NCBI GenBank assembly: GCA_944320785.1
Contig: CALUIR010000017.1
Location: 1 to 56,784 of the forward strand
Source of the DNA: an uncultured Bacteroidaceae bacterium
GTDB taxonomy: Bacteria > Bacteroidota > Bacteroidia > Bacteroidales > Bacteroidaceae
Direction of reading: 5' to 3'
Length of the DNA: 56,784 nucleotides
The position numbers were made by a program, and so were the translations under genes. The notes under the pieces were generated by a model. The model was not told where the DNA came from. It ran no database searches and saw only the letters and a program-made list of their open reading frames with translations. Below, in pieces: positions 25,080 to 34,305 of the stretch (position 1 is the stretch's first letter; each line of letters starts with the position of its first letter).

Positions 25080-25116
25080 AATCCGCCTCGTCCGGGATAC
25101 CCGGACGAGGCGGATT
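25080..25116. terminator. Bidirectional terminator between valS and nagB
   Basis: A perfect 17-base stem (25080-25096 with 25100-25116) around a 3-base loop, with an A run on the left that serves as the T run for minus-strand transcripts. Confidence 0.88.
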
Positions 25117-25137
25117 CGCATATATGACTGCACGGCC

Positions 25138-25950
25138 TTATGCTTCCAACATATCGGGGTCAAGATGAGCCGACTCTATGTCTTTAAAATAACGATAGGT
25201 GCCGACTTTCAGTTCCATGGTAGCCGCATCGTCGCAAACAATGATGCTGTGTTCATGCAACTGCAAGGCACTGACCGTCCACATTTGGGTGACGGCGCCT
25301 TCCACGGCATGACGCAAGGCGCGTGCTTTTCCATGCCCATTCACAATAATCAGCACCTCGCGCGCCGACAATACGGTACCGACACCAACGGTCAATGCCG
25401 TTTTCGGCACTTTATCCACATCATAATCAAAGAAACGGGAATTGGCAATGACAGTATCCATCGTCAACGTCTTTACCCGCGTGCGGGAAGACAACGAAGA
25501 CCCCGGTTCATTGAAGGCAATATGCCCGTCAGGCCCGATACCGCCAACAAAAAGGTCAATGCCCCCATAGGAAGCAATCCTCTCCTCATATTCCCGGCAT
25601 TCCTGCTCCAAATCAGCCGCATTGCCGTTCAAGATATTCACATTTCCCGGCAAGACATCCACATGGCTGAAAAAATTGTTCCACATGAACGAATGGTAGC
25701 TTTCCGGATGGTCCTGCGGAATGCCGACATATTCATCCATATTGAAGGTCACCACATTGCGGAAGGACACTTTTCCTTGCTGGTGCAGCGTTATCAGTTC
25801 CTTGTACATTCCCAAAGGAGAAGACCCCGTAGGCAATCCCAAAACAAAAGGCTTGTCGGGAGTGGGCTTTGCCGCATGAATCTTGGCTGCCACATAACGA
25901 GCCGCCCAACGCGACACGGTCGGATAATCCGGTTCAATAATCAGCCGCAT
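25138..25950 (-). CDS. nagB: Glucosamine-6-phosphate deaminase
   Basis: This 270-residue cytosolic enzyme converts glucosamine-6-phosphate to fructose-6-phosphate and ammonia. The phosphate-binding loop is [13 protein letters not shown]; the catalytic region is FNMDEYVGI (Asp72 in the standard numbering) and [18 protein letters not shown], with the Asp, His and Glu of the family. [20 protein letters not shown] and [10 protein letters not shown] are also conserved. Length is the family standard. It is downstream of the flavodiiron gene on the same strand with a 26-base gap, so the two may be co-transcribed. It is intact and probably used for amino-sugar catabolism. Confidence 0.96.
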   Translation of the reverse strand: MRLIIEPDYPTVSRWAARYVAAKIHAAKPTPDKPFVLGLPTGSSPLGMYKELITLHQQGKVSFRNVVTFNMDEYVGIPQDHPESYHSFMWNNFFSHVDVLPGNVNILNGNAADLEQECREYEERIASYGGIDLFVGGIGPDGHIAFNEPGSSLSSRTRVKTLTMDTVIANSRFFDYDVDKVPKTALTVGVGTVLSAREVLIIVNGHGKARALRHAVEGAVTQMWTVSALQLHEHSIIVCDDAATMELKVGTYRYFKDIESAHLDPDMLEA

Positions 25951-25976
25951 AATCTTTTATCATTTAAACGTTAAAC

Positions 25977-27161
25977 TTATCTGTCTGCTTTCAAACGGTC
26001 GGCCATTGCCTTGCCCAATTCCCGGCATCGGCTGTACACATCCGCTTTCATCCCTTGCTTCATCTCCACCGGATTGCCCACAGGTTCAAACTTCAGTTTC
26101 TCATTATACTCGCCAATCAGCTTCACCGCCGTACCCGACCAGCAAAATGAGCCGAACCATCCCAAGCAACGCCCTTTCATGTCGCGTGCCGCAATCTTGG
26201 AAAGCAGCGATTCCATTTCCGGGTACAAACGCGTGTTATACGTCGGGCAACCCAATATCAGGCCCTTGTAACGGAAAATGTCGGCCAGCACATACGAAGC
26301 ATGCGATGCGGAAAGGTTGTGCAGCACAATGTTGCGGATGCCTTGTGCGGAAAGTTCCTCCGCAACCACTTCGGCCATGCGTTCCGTGTTGCCATACATC
26401 GTGCCATAGGCAATGACCACTCCTTCATCCGCCGCATATTTGCTCAAACGGTCATAAATGCCGACCACCTTCGATATGTTCTCTGTCCATACCGGGCCAT
26501 GGGTGGAACAAATAGCAGACAATGGCAATCCCCCCAGCTTCTGCAATGCTTTTTGGACCGGCACGCCATACTTTCCTACAATGTTGGAGTAATAGCGAAG
26601 CATCTCGTTCCAATAGATATCGGTATTGATGCATGCGTCCACCACGCCTCCGTTCAATGCGCCGAAACAGCCGAATGCATCGCCGGAAAACAAGATGGCA
26701 TCCGTCTCATCATAAGTCATCATCGTCTCCGGCCAATGCACCATGGGGGTCAAGTAGAAACGGAGTTTGTGATGCCCCAAGGCAAGGAAGTCCCCATCGC
26801 CCACTTGGTAACGCTCGCCCGCCACGCCATAAAAGCCTTCTATCATGCCGAACGTCTGCTTGTTGCCGACAATGACAATATCAGGATACACTTGCTTTAT
26901 CAAACGGATAGAGCCGGAGTGGTCAGGCTCCATATGATTGATGATAAGGTAATTAACCGGCCTGTCGCCAATCACTTCCTTGATTTTGGCAAGGAACACA
27001 TCAAAATAGCAGGCATCCACTGTATCCACCAGCGCCACCATGTCATCATCTATCAGATACGAATTGTAAGACACACCGTAAGGCAACGGCCAAAGCCCTT
27101 CAAAAAGGGCTTTATGCCGGTCGTTCACTCCTACATAATATACTTTCCCTTTTACATTCAT
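25977..27161 (-). CDS. Flavodiiron protein (FprA family A-type flavoprotein)
   Basis: This 394-residue protein has an N-terminal metallo-beta-lactamase-like diiron domain (HMEPDHSG with His76, Glu78, Asp80, His81; further ligands in MVHWPETMM, SGDAFGCFG and ICSTHGPVW) and a C-terminal flavodoxin domain with the FMN loop YGTMYGNTERMAE and the GSFCWSG strand. Flavodiiron proteins reduce oxygen to water or nitric oxide to nitrous oxide and protect anaerobes from both. There is no rubredoxin domain, so an external electron donor is needed. The length is the class A standard. It is followed by nagB on the same strand. Confidence 0.94.
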   Translation of the reverse strand: MNVKGKVYYVGVNDRHKALFEGLWPLPYGVSYNSYLIDDDMVALVDTVDACYFDVFLAKIKEVIGDRPVNYLIINHMEPDHSGSIRLIKQVYPDIVIVGNKQTFGMIEGFYGVAGERYQVGDGDFLALGHHKLRFYLTPMVHWPETMMTYDETDAILFSGDAFGCFGALNGGVVDACINTDIYWNEMLRYYSNIVGKYGVPVQKALQKLGGLPLSAICSTHGPVWTENISKVVGIYDRLSKYAADEGVVIAYGTMYGNTERMAEVVAEELSAQGIRNIVLHNLSASHASYVLADIFRYKGLILGCPTYNTRLYPEMESLLSKIAARDMKGRCLGWFGSFCWSGTAVKLIGEYNEKLKFEPVGNPVEMKQGMKADVYSRCRELGKAMADRLKADR

Positions 27162-27210
27162 AATCTATAAGTTTATTGAACAATTACCATACAAAAATAA
27201 CCATTTTCCG

Positions 27211-28131
27211 CTAATGCCATGCCTTTCCTTGGAAAGAACCTCTTTCTTTCATCCTTTTTTTTATTTTCTCCACCAATTCATAGTTCTTCAATCCCCAGTC
27301 CGGCGCAATCAGCAATTCCTTGGGCGACTGGGAGGCAAAGCGCTCCACCACCATGTCCGGGCGCAGATGCTCCACATAATCGACCACCAAGTCAATGTAT
27401 TCATCCACGTCATACAAATGAAACAGTTCGGGGTTGCTGGCAAATTCTTCCGCCATGCGCGTCCCTTTAATCAACTGGAGTTGGTGAAGTTTCAATATCG
27501 ACAAAGGCAAACGCGACAATTCTTCCGCTTGGCGGATGATTTGACGGCGCGTTTCTCCGGGCAATCCCAAGATGACATGCCCTCCGACCCGGATACCTCT
27601 TTCTGCCGTACGGCAAACAGCATCCACTGTGTCGGCATACGTATGCCCCCTGTTCACCCGAAGCAAAGTAGCATCATCCGTCGTCTCGATGCCATATTCC
27701 ACTAAAAGAAAAGTCCGCTGCGACAATTCTTGCAGATAGTCCAGCAACGCATCGGGCATGCAATCCGGACGAGTAGCAATGACAATGCCCACCACATCCT
27801 TGAACAGCAAAGCCTGCTCGTATCTTTCCTGTAAAGCCGGCAAAGCATCATACGTGTTGGTGTACGACTGGAAATAAGCCAGATATTTCATGTCTGGATA
27901 CTTCCGGGAGAAGAACACGCACCCTTCCTCCAACTGTTCCCGCACCGTTTTCTCTTTCCTGCAATATTCCGGACGGAAGGTCTGGTTGTTGCAATACGTG
28001 CAGCCGCCTCTCCCTTTTGTCCCATCCCGGTTCGGACAGGTAAAACCGGCATCCACGGATATTTTCTGCACCTTGCAACCAAACTGTTGACGCAAGAAAG
28101 TAGAGAAATCATGGTATAAGAACTGCTCCAT
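27211..28131 (-). CDS. Radical SAM protein, YhcC type (TIGR01212-like)
   Basis: This 306-residue radical S-adenosylmethionine protein has the iron-sulfur cysteines at Cys32, Cys44 and Cys47 (TCPNRDGTKGRGGCTYC), the wide-spaced pattern typical of the YhcC group rather than CxxxCxxC. Other conserved blocks are YLAYFQSYTNTYD, GIVIATRPDCMPDALLDYL, LLVEYGIETTDD, GHVILGLPGETR and LKLHQLQLIKGT. The biological substrate of this group is not settled in my knowledge. It is divergent from the peptidase gene at 28214, with an 82-base spacer, and upstream of the flavodiiron gene by 49 bases on the same strand. Confidence 0.88.
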   Translation of the reverse strand: MEQFLYHDFSTFLRQQFGCKVQKISVDAGFTCPNRDGTKGRGGCTYCNNQTFRPEYCRKEKTVREQLEEGCVFFSRKYPDMKYLAYFQSYTNTYDALPALQERYEQALLFKDVVGIVIATRPDCMPDALLDYLQELSQRTFLLVEYGIETTDDATLLRVNRGHTYADTVDAVCRTAERGIRVGGHVILGLPGETRRQIIRQAEELSRLPLSILKLHQLQLIKGTRMAEEFASNPELFHLYDVDEYIDLVVDYVEHLRPDMVVERFASQSPKELLIAPDWGLKNYELVEKIKKRMKERGSFQGKAWH

Positions 28132-28213
28132 CCTTCATCTTTTTATGCAAACATACCAAAAATGCAGGAATTTTTGCGTAAGTTCGCCGCATAAATGAAA
28201 AAGCAGGTTTAAA

Positions 28214-30421
28214 ATGAAAAAGTTCTTGTGGATATGGGCTTCTTTATTGCTCATCGGGATGATGCCCGCACACGCTAAGCAAACATTGACATTAGAAGAT
28301 ATCGCAAATGGCAAATACCGTTCCGAAAGGATGAGGGGAATCACCCCCATGGCCGATGGGGAAAGCTATCTGCAAATGAACCCGGAACGAACCAAAATCA
28401 TCAAATACTCTTTCAAGACGGGGGAAGCCATCGAAACCATATTCGATGTGGCCACCGCCCGTGAATGCCATTTCAAGCAATTCGACAACTACATCCTTTC
28501 GCCTGACGAGCAAAGACTGCTCATACAAACGGAAACGACACCCATCTACCGACGTTCTTTCACGGCGGTGTACTATTTGTTCTCCATCAAAAACAACAAA
28601 GTGGACCCGTTGTCTGAAGGAGGCCCGCAACAAGTCCCTTTGTTCTCACCCGACGGGCAACAAATCGCGTTTGTGAGGGACAACAACATCTATCTCATCA
28701 AACTTCTATATGGCAACAGCGAATCGCAAGTCACCAAAGACGGGAAGTTCGGAGAGATACTGAACGGCATACCGGATTGGGTGAATGAAGAAGAATTCGG
28801 CTACAACCGTGCTTTCGATTTCAGCCCGGACAGCCGGATGCTGGCTTACATCCGCTTTGATGAAAGGGAAGTGCCAATGTTCCGCTTCACGCTTTTTGCC
28901 GGACAAGCGCCCATGCAGGAACAATACGCCGACTATCCCGGTGCTTACGCCTACAAATATCCAGTGGCCGGGAAAAACAATTCCATAGCCACCGTGCATA
29001 CCTTCGACATCAAGTCGAGGGTCACCCGCAAAATGGACCTGCCCATTGGAAAAGATGCCTATATCCCTCGCATCCGGTTCACAAAAGATGAGAACGCATT
29101 GGCCATCATGACCCTCAACCGGACTCAAAACCAGTTTGACCTCTACTTCGCCAACCCGCGTTCCACGGTCTGCAAATTGATTGTCCGCGACGAGAGCCCT
29201 TGTTACATCAAGGAATCGGTGTTCGACAATATCGTCTTTTATGAAAACAACTTCAGTTTCCTCAGCGAGAAAAGCGGATACAACCATCTTTATTGGTACT
29301 CAATGACCGGCGTGCTGCAAAAACAGGTGACAAAAGGGAAATTCGTGGTGAACCGGTTCTTGGGATGGGACGAGAAAAGCAACACGTTTTATTATGAAAG
29401 CAACGAAGGCAGCCCGCTGAGGCAATATGTTTACAAGATAAACGGGAAAGGGGAAAAGACCCGCCTTTCTGCGGAAGACGGCATCCACACCGCCCTATTC
29501 AGCACTTCCATGAAATACTACATCAATACGTTCTCAAACCTCACCACCCCGCCGGTGGTCTCCCTGAACAACAATAACGGGAAACAATTGAAGGTGCTAA
29601 TCGACAACAAACAGCTCAAAGAGAAAATGTCCCAACTGGAATTGCCGGAAAAGGAACTGTTCGCTTTCACCACCTCACAAGGCACAGAACTGAACGGATG
29701 GATGGTCAAACCCTTGCATTTCAACCCATCGCAGCAATACCCTGTCATCATGTACCAATATGGAGGCCCGGGTTCACAAGAAGTTTTGGACTGTTGGAAC
29801 ATCGGCCTCAACAATGAAGGCATCGGATGGGAAAGCTACATGGCCTCGCAAGGTTTCCTGATTGTCTGCGTGGACGGACGAGGCACAGGAGGACGCGGTG
29901 CGGAATTTGAAAAATGCACTTACCTTTCGTTAGGCGTGAAAGAAGCCGAGGACCAAGTGGAAACCGCCAAATACCTCGGCAGCCTGCCGTATGTAGATAA
30001 AGGCCGGATTGGCATTTGGGGATGGAGCTTCGGAGGATACAACACCATCATGAGCATGAGCGAAGGGAGCAACGTGTTCAAGGCAGGCGTCGCCGTAGCT
30101 GCTGTCACAGACTGGAAGTACTATGACACCATCTATGGGGAACGCTTCATGCGCACCCCACAAGAGAACGCAGACGGCTACCGTGCCGCTTCTGCATTTA
30201 CCCGTGCGCCCAAACTGCATGGGAAACTGCTGCTGGTGCATGGCACCGCCGATGACAATGTGCATATACAGAACTGCTACGAATACACCGAACGCCTGGT
30301 GCAACTGAACAAGCAGTTCGACATGCATATCTACACGAACCGCAACCACAGCATCTTCGGCGGCAACACACGGCTGCACCTCTACACCCTGTTAAGCGAC
30401 TTCATGAAAGAAAACCTCTGA
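28214..30421 (+). CDS. Dipeptidyl-peptidase IV-like serine peptidase (S9)
   Basis: This 735-residue exported peptidase has a signal peptide (MKKFLWIWASLLLIGMMPAHA). It has an N-terminal eight-bladed DPPIV propeller region (about 90-450; PDWVNEEEFGYNRAFDFSPD is a conserved block) and a C-terminal alpha/beta hydrolase. The nucleophile is Ser605 in GWSFGGYNT, the acid is Asp680/681 in HGTADDNVH, and the base is His712 in NRNHSIFGG. It removes dipeptides, usually after Pro or Ala, from the N-termini of peptides in the periplasm. Its last base is the first base of the lipA start codon (TGATG), so the two genes are translationally coupled, an odd functional pair. Confidence 0.93.
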   Translation: MKKFLWIWASLLLIGMMPAHAKQTLTLEDIANGKYRSERMRGITPMADGESYLQMNPERTKIIKYSFKTGEAIETIFDVATARECHFKQFDNYILSPDEQRLLIQTETTPIYRRSFTAVYYLFSIKNNKVDPLSEGGPQQVPLFSPDGQQIAFVRDNNIYLIKLLYGNSESQVTKDGKFGEILNGIPDWVNEEEFGYNRAFDFSPDSRMLAYIRFDEREVPMFRFTLFAGQAPMQEQYADYPGAYAYKYPVAGKNNSIATVHTFDIKSRVTRKMDLPIGKDAYIPRIRFTKDENALAIMTLNRTQNQFDLYFANPRSTVCKLIVRDESPCYIKESVFDNIVFYENNFSFLSEKSGYNHLYWYSMTGVLQKQVTKGKFVVNRFLGWDEKSNTFYYESNEGSPLRQYVYKINGKGEKTRLSAEDGIHTALFSTSMKYYINTFSNLTTPPVVSLNNNNGKQLKVLIDNKQLKEKMSQLELPEKELFAFTTSQGTELNGWMVKPLHFNPSQQYPVIMYQYGGPGSQEVLDCWNIGLNNEGIGWESYMASQGFLIVCVDGRGTGGRGAEFEKCTYLSLGVKEAEDQVETAKYLGSLPYVDKGRIGIWGWSFGGYNTIMSMSEGSNVFKAGVAVAAVTDWKYYDTIYGERFMRTPQENADGYRAASAFTRAPKLHGKLLLVHGTADDNVHIQNCYEYTERLVQLNKQFDMHIYTNRNHSIFGGNTRLHLYTLLSDFMKENL

Positions 30422-31275
30422 TGGAACATGTCAAGAAGCCCGATTGGCTCAAAATAAGCATCAAAGCCAACGAACGTTACGCGCAAACGAAACAGATTGT
30501 TGACACGCACCGGCTACATACAATATGCAGCAGCGGGCGGTGTCCCAACTTAGGGGAATGCTGGGGAAAAGGGACGGCCACCTTCATGATTGGCGGGAAC
30601 ATTTGCACCCGTTCCTGCAAATTCTGCAATACGCCGACCGGAAAGCCGTTTCCTCTTGACCCGGAGGAACCGTTTCATGTGGCCGAATCCATCCAGTTAA
30701 TGAAACTGTCGCACGCAGTCATCACCTCCGTTGACCGGGATGATTTGCCGGACCTTGGTGCCAATCATTGGGCGGAAACCATCAAAATGATACGCCTGCT
30801 CAATCCAGAAACCACCATCGAAGTGCTGATACCCGACTTCCAAGGCGACGAATCGCTCATCCAAAGGGTGACTGCATTGCGCCCGGACATCGTGGCACAC
30901 AACATGGAAACCGTGCGCCGCCTCACGCCCATAGTAAGAAGCGTGGCCAGCTATGAACGAAGCCTTCAAGTAATCCGCTTTATTTCCCAAAACGGATGCA
31001 CGGCCAAATCCGGCATCATGGCCGGGTTAGGGGAACAGCCTCATGAAGTGGAGGAACTGATGGACGACTTGTTGGAGGCCGGATGCAAAATCATCACCAT
31101 CGGCCAGTACCTGCAACCCACCCACCGGCATTATCCTGTCGCTGAATACGTCACGCCGCAACAATTCAATGCCTACAAGGAAACGGCCTTGGCCAAAGGT
31201 TTCATGCAAGCAGAAAGCGCACCTTTAGTACGTTCCTCCTACCATGCAGGGGATTATTTCAAGCCCTGCCGCTGA
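30421..31275 (+). CDS. lipA: Lipoyl synthase
   Basis: This 284-residue radical SAM enzyme inserts two sulfurs into protein-bound octanoyl groups to make lipoate. It has both iron-sulfur clusters: the auxiliary one from CSSGRCPNLGECWG (Cys36, Cys41, Cys47) and the SAM one from CTRSCKFC (Cys62, Cys66, Cys69). Conserved blocks include TATFMIGGNICTR, HAVITSVDRDDLPD, VAHNMETV, KSGIMAGLGE and GQYLQPTHRH; the C-terminal RSSYHAG supplies the Ser ligand of the auxiliary cluster. The start overlaps the peptidase stop by one base. It converges with the RsmI-like gene, only 13 bases away. Confidence 0.96.
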   Translation: MEHVKKPDWLKISIKANERYAQTKQIVDTHRLHTICSSGRCPNLGECWGKGTATFMIGGNICTRSCKFCNTPTGKPFPLDPEEPFHVAESIQLMKLSHAVITSVDRDDLPDLGANHWAETIKMIRLLNPETTIEVLIPDFQGDESLIQRVTALRPDIVAHNMETVRRLTPIVRSVASYERSLQVIRFISQNGCTAKSGIMAGLGEQPHEVEELMDDLLEAGCKIITIGQYLQPTHRHYPVAEYVTPQQFNAYKETALAKGFMQAESAPLVRSSYHAGDYFKPCR

Positions 31276-31288
31276 CGGAAGCGTGGCG

Positions 31289-32002
31289 TCATTTGTAAAG
31301 CAGGAAGATGCAGGGGATTCCAGACAAATCGGGCAGTTTGCCCCGCCAGTCCTTTACCGCACGCGTCACAATATATTCTCCCTCGCAGGTGATGTTGGCC
31401 GCCACGCAAAGTTTCGTCTGCGCTTTGCAATGCTGCAGGATATCTTCCAACATCTTTGCGTTACGGTAGGGAGTCTCGATGAATATCTGGGTCTGGCTCT
31501 CTGAATAAATACGTTGCTCCAGCACTCGGAACATCTTGGCACGCTGCCCGCCCTCTATCGGCAAGTAACCATGGAAAGCAAAGCTCTGCCCGTTGAAGCC
31601 GGATGCCATCAAAGAAAGGAGGATGGATGAAGGGCCAACCAACGGAACCACCTTCAGGCCTTTCCGTTGCGCCAATGCCACCACATCGGCACCCGGGTCG
31701 GCAATCGCCGGGCAACCGGCTTCAGACAACACGCCCATCGGCTGCCCTTGTTCCAAAGGCTGCAAATAAGCAAGGACATCCTGCAAAGAGGTGTGCTTGT
31801 TCAATGGATAGAAAGCAAGTTCGTCAATATTCCGGCCTTTATCTATCTTTTTCAAGAAACGCCGGGCCGACCGCACGTCCTCCACGATGAAATGACGAAT
31901 CTGTGCAATCAATTCCTGATTGCGCAAGGGCAATACCCCCTCCACAGGCGTATCCCCCAAAGTAACTGGAAACAAATAAAGGGCTTGTTCTATCGCCATC
32001 AT
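31289..32002 (-). CDS. SAM-dependent methyltransferase, RsmI-like (tetrapyrrole-methylase fold)
   Basis: From the MM at 32002/31999 the product is about 237 residues. It has the tetrapyrrole methylase fold used by RsmI, which methylates C1402 of 16S rRNA: LYLFPVTLGDTPVEG, GVLSEAGCPAIADPGADVV, VVPLVGPSSILLSLMASGFN, FHGYLP, QIFIETPYRNAKM and CVAANIT. The order and spacing fit, but the N-terminus lacks the usual GNLGD motif (here PVTLGD), as in the second RsmI-like paralogue common in Bacteroidetes. A longer frame from 32065 would overlap gldB and is rejected. It sits 10 bases after gldB on the same strand, so it belongs to that operon. Confidence 0.85.
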   Translation of the reverse strand: MMAIEQALYLFPVTLGDTPVEGVLPLRNQELIAQIRHFIVEDVRSARRFLKKIDKGRNIDELAFYPLNKHTSLQDVLAYLQPLEQGQPMGVLSEAGCPAIADPGADVVALAQRKGLKVVPLVGPSSILLSLMASGFNGQSFAFHGYLPIEGGQRAKMFRVLEQRIYSESQTQIFIETPYRNAKMLEDILQHCKAQTKLCVAANITCEGEYIVTRAVKDWRGKLPDLSGIPCIFLLYK

Positions 32003-32012
32003 GCCAAATAAA

Positions 32013-33038
32013 TTAAGGACGGTATTCAGATTCAGCCAATAGCCGGCGGTAATCAACGCTTTCAAGCAACTCCTCCAATGTCACTTCCTCGTGATGTTCC
32101 ATATAAGAAGCCACCACCTGCATGCCTATCCATACACCGACCATGGCCGGTGAATCTTCTCCGAAAAAGGCCGTATAGGGAGAAGCCTTGCAATATTTCC
32201 GCACGACCATGGGGTCTGTCGCCGACAAATGCTTATGCCCGAGCATGAATGCCCATACCCGTTTCTCATTCTTCTGGCACCATGCCGCTTCCTCAGCAGT
32301 GTATCCCAACTCGTCACAGGCCGATTTATATCCCAATACTTCAGACACCGCATAATGGATCTTTCCCATATGCAGGATGACATCCAACAACGCACGTTCT
32401 CCCTCCCTCGGAAACGGGTAAAGGCTCATCAGATAAAATGTGAAGCAATCCGGGAGAATCCGTTCCGGCGTCATGCTTCTCCGCTGGTATTCATAATAAT
32501 AACGCCGGTACAACGGATAATCCGCACCTAAATACTTGTCAATGCTGAATCCCAACAGGCTATCGACCACCACCACCGATTCGTTCAATGCGGAAAATTG
32601 CGCATACACGCAAGGCACAACGATGGAAGGCACTTCCTCCTTCAAACGATGGAATCCCTCCGTGAATTGCCTTTCCAACCCATGCATGTCTTTAAACTTC
32701 ACAGACGCATCCCGCATCAAGGAAAGGATGACCGTATCGGAAAAAAATGTCTTCATCCTTTCATAAATACGCTCATCATCCACTTCCCCCAAACCGATGA
32801 TATCCTCTAACAAGATACGGGTCTCCTGCGGACATTCCGTGCGCATCCTGCTCAACGAGGAAAAACTGTTCGATTCCACATATTCATTGAGCATCTGGTC
32901 AAAACGTATGACGGAAATCTTTGCCTGGGGTTCATCCATGCTGCCCTTTTTCACGTCTTCCAAATGGCAAGAAGCAAAACAAAGCAACAGGCATAGCCCC
33001 AACATCCATAATTTCCGTATTTCCGTCCGCATTGGCAA
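32013..33038 (-). CDS. gldB: Gliding-motility lipoprotein GldB-like protein
   Basis: This 341-residue lipoprotein (lipobox LLCFASC, lipidated Cys about 24) has the GldB layout: ISVIRFDQMLNEY near the start, IPSIVVPCVYAQFSALNESV-like and DSLLGFSIDKYLGADYPLY in the centre, and MLGHKHLSATDP and GEDSPAMVGVWIGMQVVASYM near the end. GldB is needed for gliding in Flavobacterium; in non-gliding Bacteroidales it is retained with an unclear envelope role linked to type IX secretion. It lies in a run gldB then the RsmI-like gene, and 33 bases after fabI on the same strand, so fabI-gldB-methyltransferase may be one operon. Confidence 0.87.
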   Translation of the reverse strand: MPMRTEIRKLWMLGLCLLLCFASCHLEDVKKGSMDEPQAKISVIRFDQMLNEYVESNSFSSLSRMRTECPQETRILLEDIIGLGEVDDERIYERMKTFFSDTVILSLMRDASVKFKDMHGLERQFTEGFHRLKEEVPSIVVPCVYAQFSALNESVVVVDSLLGFSIDKYLGADYPLYRRYYYEYQRRSMTPERILPDCFTFYLMSLYPFPREGERALLDVILHMGKIHYAVSEVLGYKSACDELGYTAEEAAWCQKNEKRVWAFMLGHKHLSATDPMVVRKYCKASPYTAFFGEDSPAMVGVWIGMQVVASYMEHHEEVTLEELLESVDYRRLLAESEYRP

Positions 33039-33071
33039 ATCCTAAATCAAGGGAGGAAATGCCCCTCCCTG

Positions 33072-33929
33072 TTATCCATAAATTATTTTCCCGTTCTCGT
33101 CTTTGTATTCATCCAAGCCTTTCTCATAAGTAGCCATTGCGCGCAAGCTCATGCCGACGCTCGAAAAGCCTCCATCATGATAAAGCGTCTGCATGGTCAC
33201 CTTGCGGGTCAGGTCTGAGAACATGACGATGCAATAATCCGCGCATTCCGCCGCCGAAGCATTTCCCAATGGCGACATCCGATTGGCAAAATCAAAAAGC
33301 TTGTCGATGCCTTTCACGCCGGAGCCCGCCGTCGTCATCGTGGGCGATTGCGAAATGGCATTCACGCGCACATGATGTTCACGCCCGTAAATGTACCCGA
33401 AACTGCGGGTAATCGACTCCAACAAAGCCTTTGCGTCCGCCATGTCATTGTACCCGTAGAATGTACGTTGCGCAGCCACATAGCTCAGGGTGACAATGGA
33501 ACCATATTCCGCAATGGCATCCAACTTTTTCGCCACCTGTATCATCTTATGGAACGACACCGCCGAAATATCCAACGTCTTGTTCAAGAAGTCATAATCC
33601 AAATCATCATACGTGCGCTTCTTCCGCACGTTCGGGGACATCCCGATGGAATGAAGCACAAAATCAATCTGTCCGCCCAACACTTCCATGGAACGTTTGA
33701 ACACATGCTCCAAATCTTCCACACAGGTTGCATCCGCCGGAACCACCTCACAATGCAATTTCTCCGACAATGCGGAAACCTGCCCCATGCGCACGGCCAC
33801 CGGCGTATTAGACAATGTGATTGCCGCACCTTCCTCTACAGCCCGTTCTGCCACTTTCCAGGCAATCGACTGTTCGTTCAACGCACCGAAGACAATTCCT
33901 CTTTTCCCTTTCAATAAATTGTAGCTCAT
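33072..33929 (-). CDS. fabI: Enoyl-ACP reductase (NADH)
   Basis: This 285-residue short-chain dehydrogenase catalyses the last reductive step of fatty-acid elongation. The divergent nucleotide-binding motif of FabI is GKRGIVFGALNEQSIAWKVA. VLHSIGMSPN is the strand leading to the substrate site, and YGYNDMADAKALLES carries the Tyr-x6-Lys pair. NAISQSPTMTTAGSGVKGID is the substrate-binding loop, slightly different from the usual ISAGPIRT. A C-terminal extension (ATYEKGLDEYKDENG) is common in Bacteroidales. A TATATTTG promoter box lies at 33955-33962. Confidence 0.94.
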   Translation of the reverse strand: MSYNLLKGKRGIVFGALNEQSIAWKVAERAVEEGAAITLSNTPVAVRMGQVSALSEKLHCEVVPADATCVEDLEHVFKRSMEVLGGQIDFVLHSIGMSPNVRKKRTYDDLDYDFLNKTLDISAVSFHKMIQVAKKLDAIAEYGSIVTLSYVAAQRTFYGYNDMADAKALLESITRSFGYIYGREHHVRVNAISQSPTMTTAGSGVKGIDKLFDFANRMSPLGNASAAECADYCIVMFSDLTRKVTMQTLYHDGGFSSVGMSLRAMATYEKGLDEYKDENGKIIYG

Positions 33930-33954
33930 ACTCCCTAATCGTTAAATTTGGTTG

Positions 33955-33962
33955 CAAATATA
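33955..33962 (-). promoter_or_regulatory. Promoter -7 box for fabI
   Basis: TATATTTG on the minus strand fits TAnnTTTG, 26 bases from the fabI ATG. Confidence 0.55.
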
Positions 33963-34141
33963 CAAACAATATGATAAACAAACGAATAATTTGCGGATAA
34001 AAGACAAAAAAGGACAATAATCGCCCCACACAGGCGACTCATGCGAAACATATTCTACAAAATCAATTAAAAAATACACCTAAACCAACAATTCCTACAC
34101 ATGCCTGTCCCGGATAAGCCCTTTCTTTGCACACAACAATT

Positions 34142-34260
34142 AAGAGGTTTTTTCATAGTATTTATTAAAGGTTAGAATTAGGTTAACATGGATTATTATT
34201 GCTTTCGCAAACCACTCGTGAGAGCCGTTTGCGAAAGAATAATAATGAAAAACGCCTCTT
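34142..34260. repeat. Long nested inverted repeat upstream of GH28
   Basis: An inner pair (34192-34212 with 34227-34246, about 20 bases with one bulge, around TTGCTTTCGCAAAC / GTTTGCGAAAG) sits inside an outer pair (34142-34156 with 34245-34260, AAGAGGTTTTTTCAT / ATGAAAAACGCCTCTT, one bulge). A T-rich run follows at 34266. It may be an attenuator, a terminator or a MITE-like remnant. The rest of 33963-34305 is AT-rich and shows nothing else. Confidence 0.6.
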
Positions 34261-34305
34261 TCCCTGTTTTTTGCTTGATTATTCAATCTTAATTTTCATT
34301 ATATC

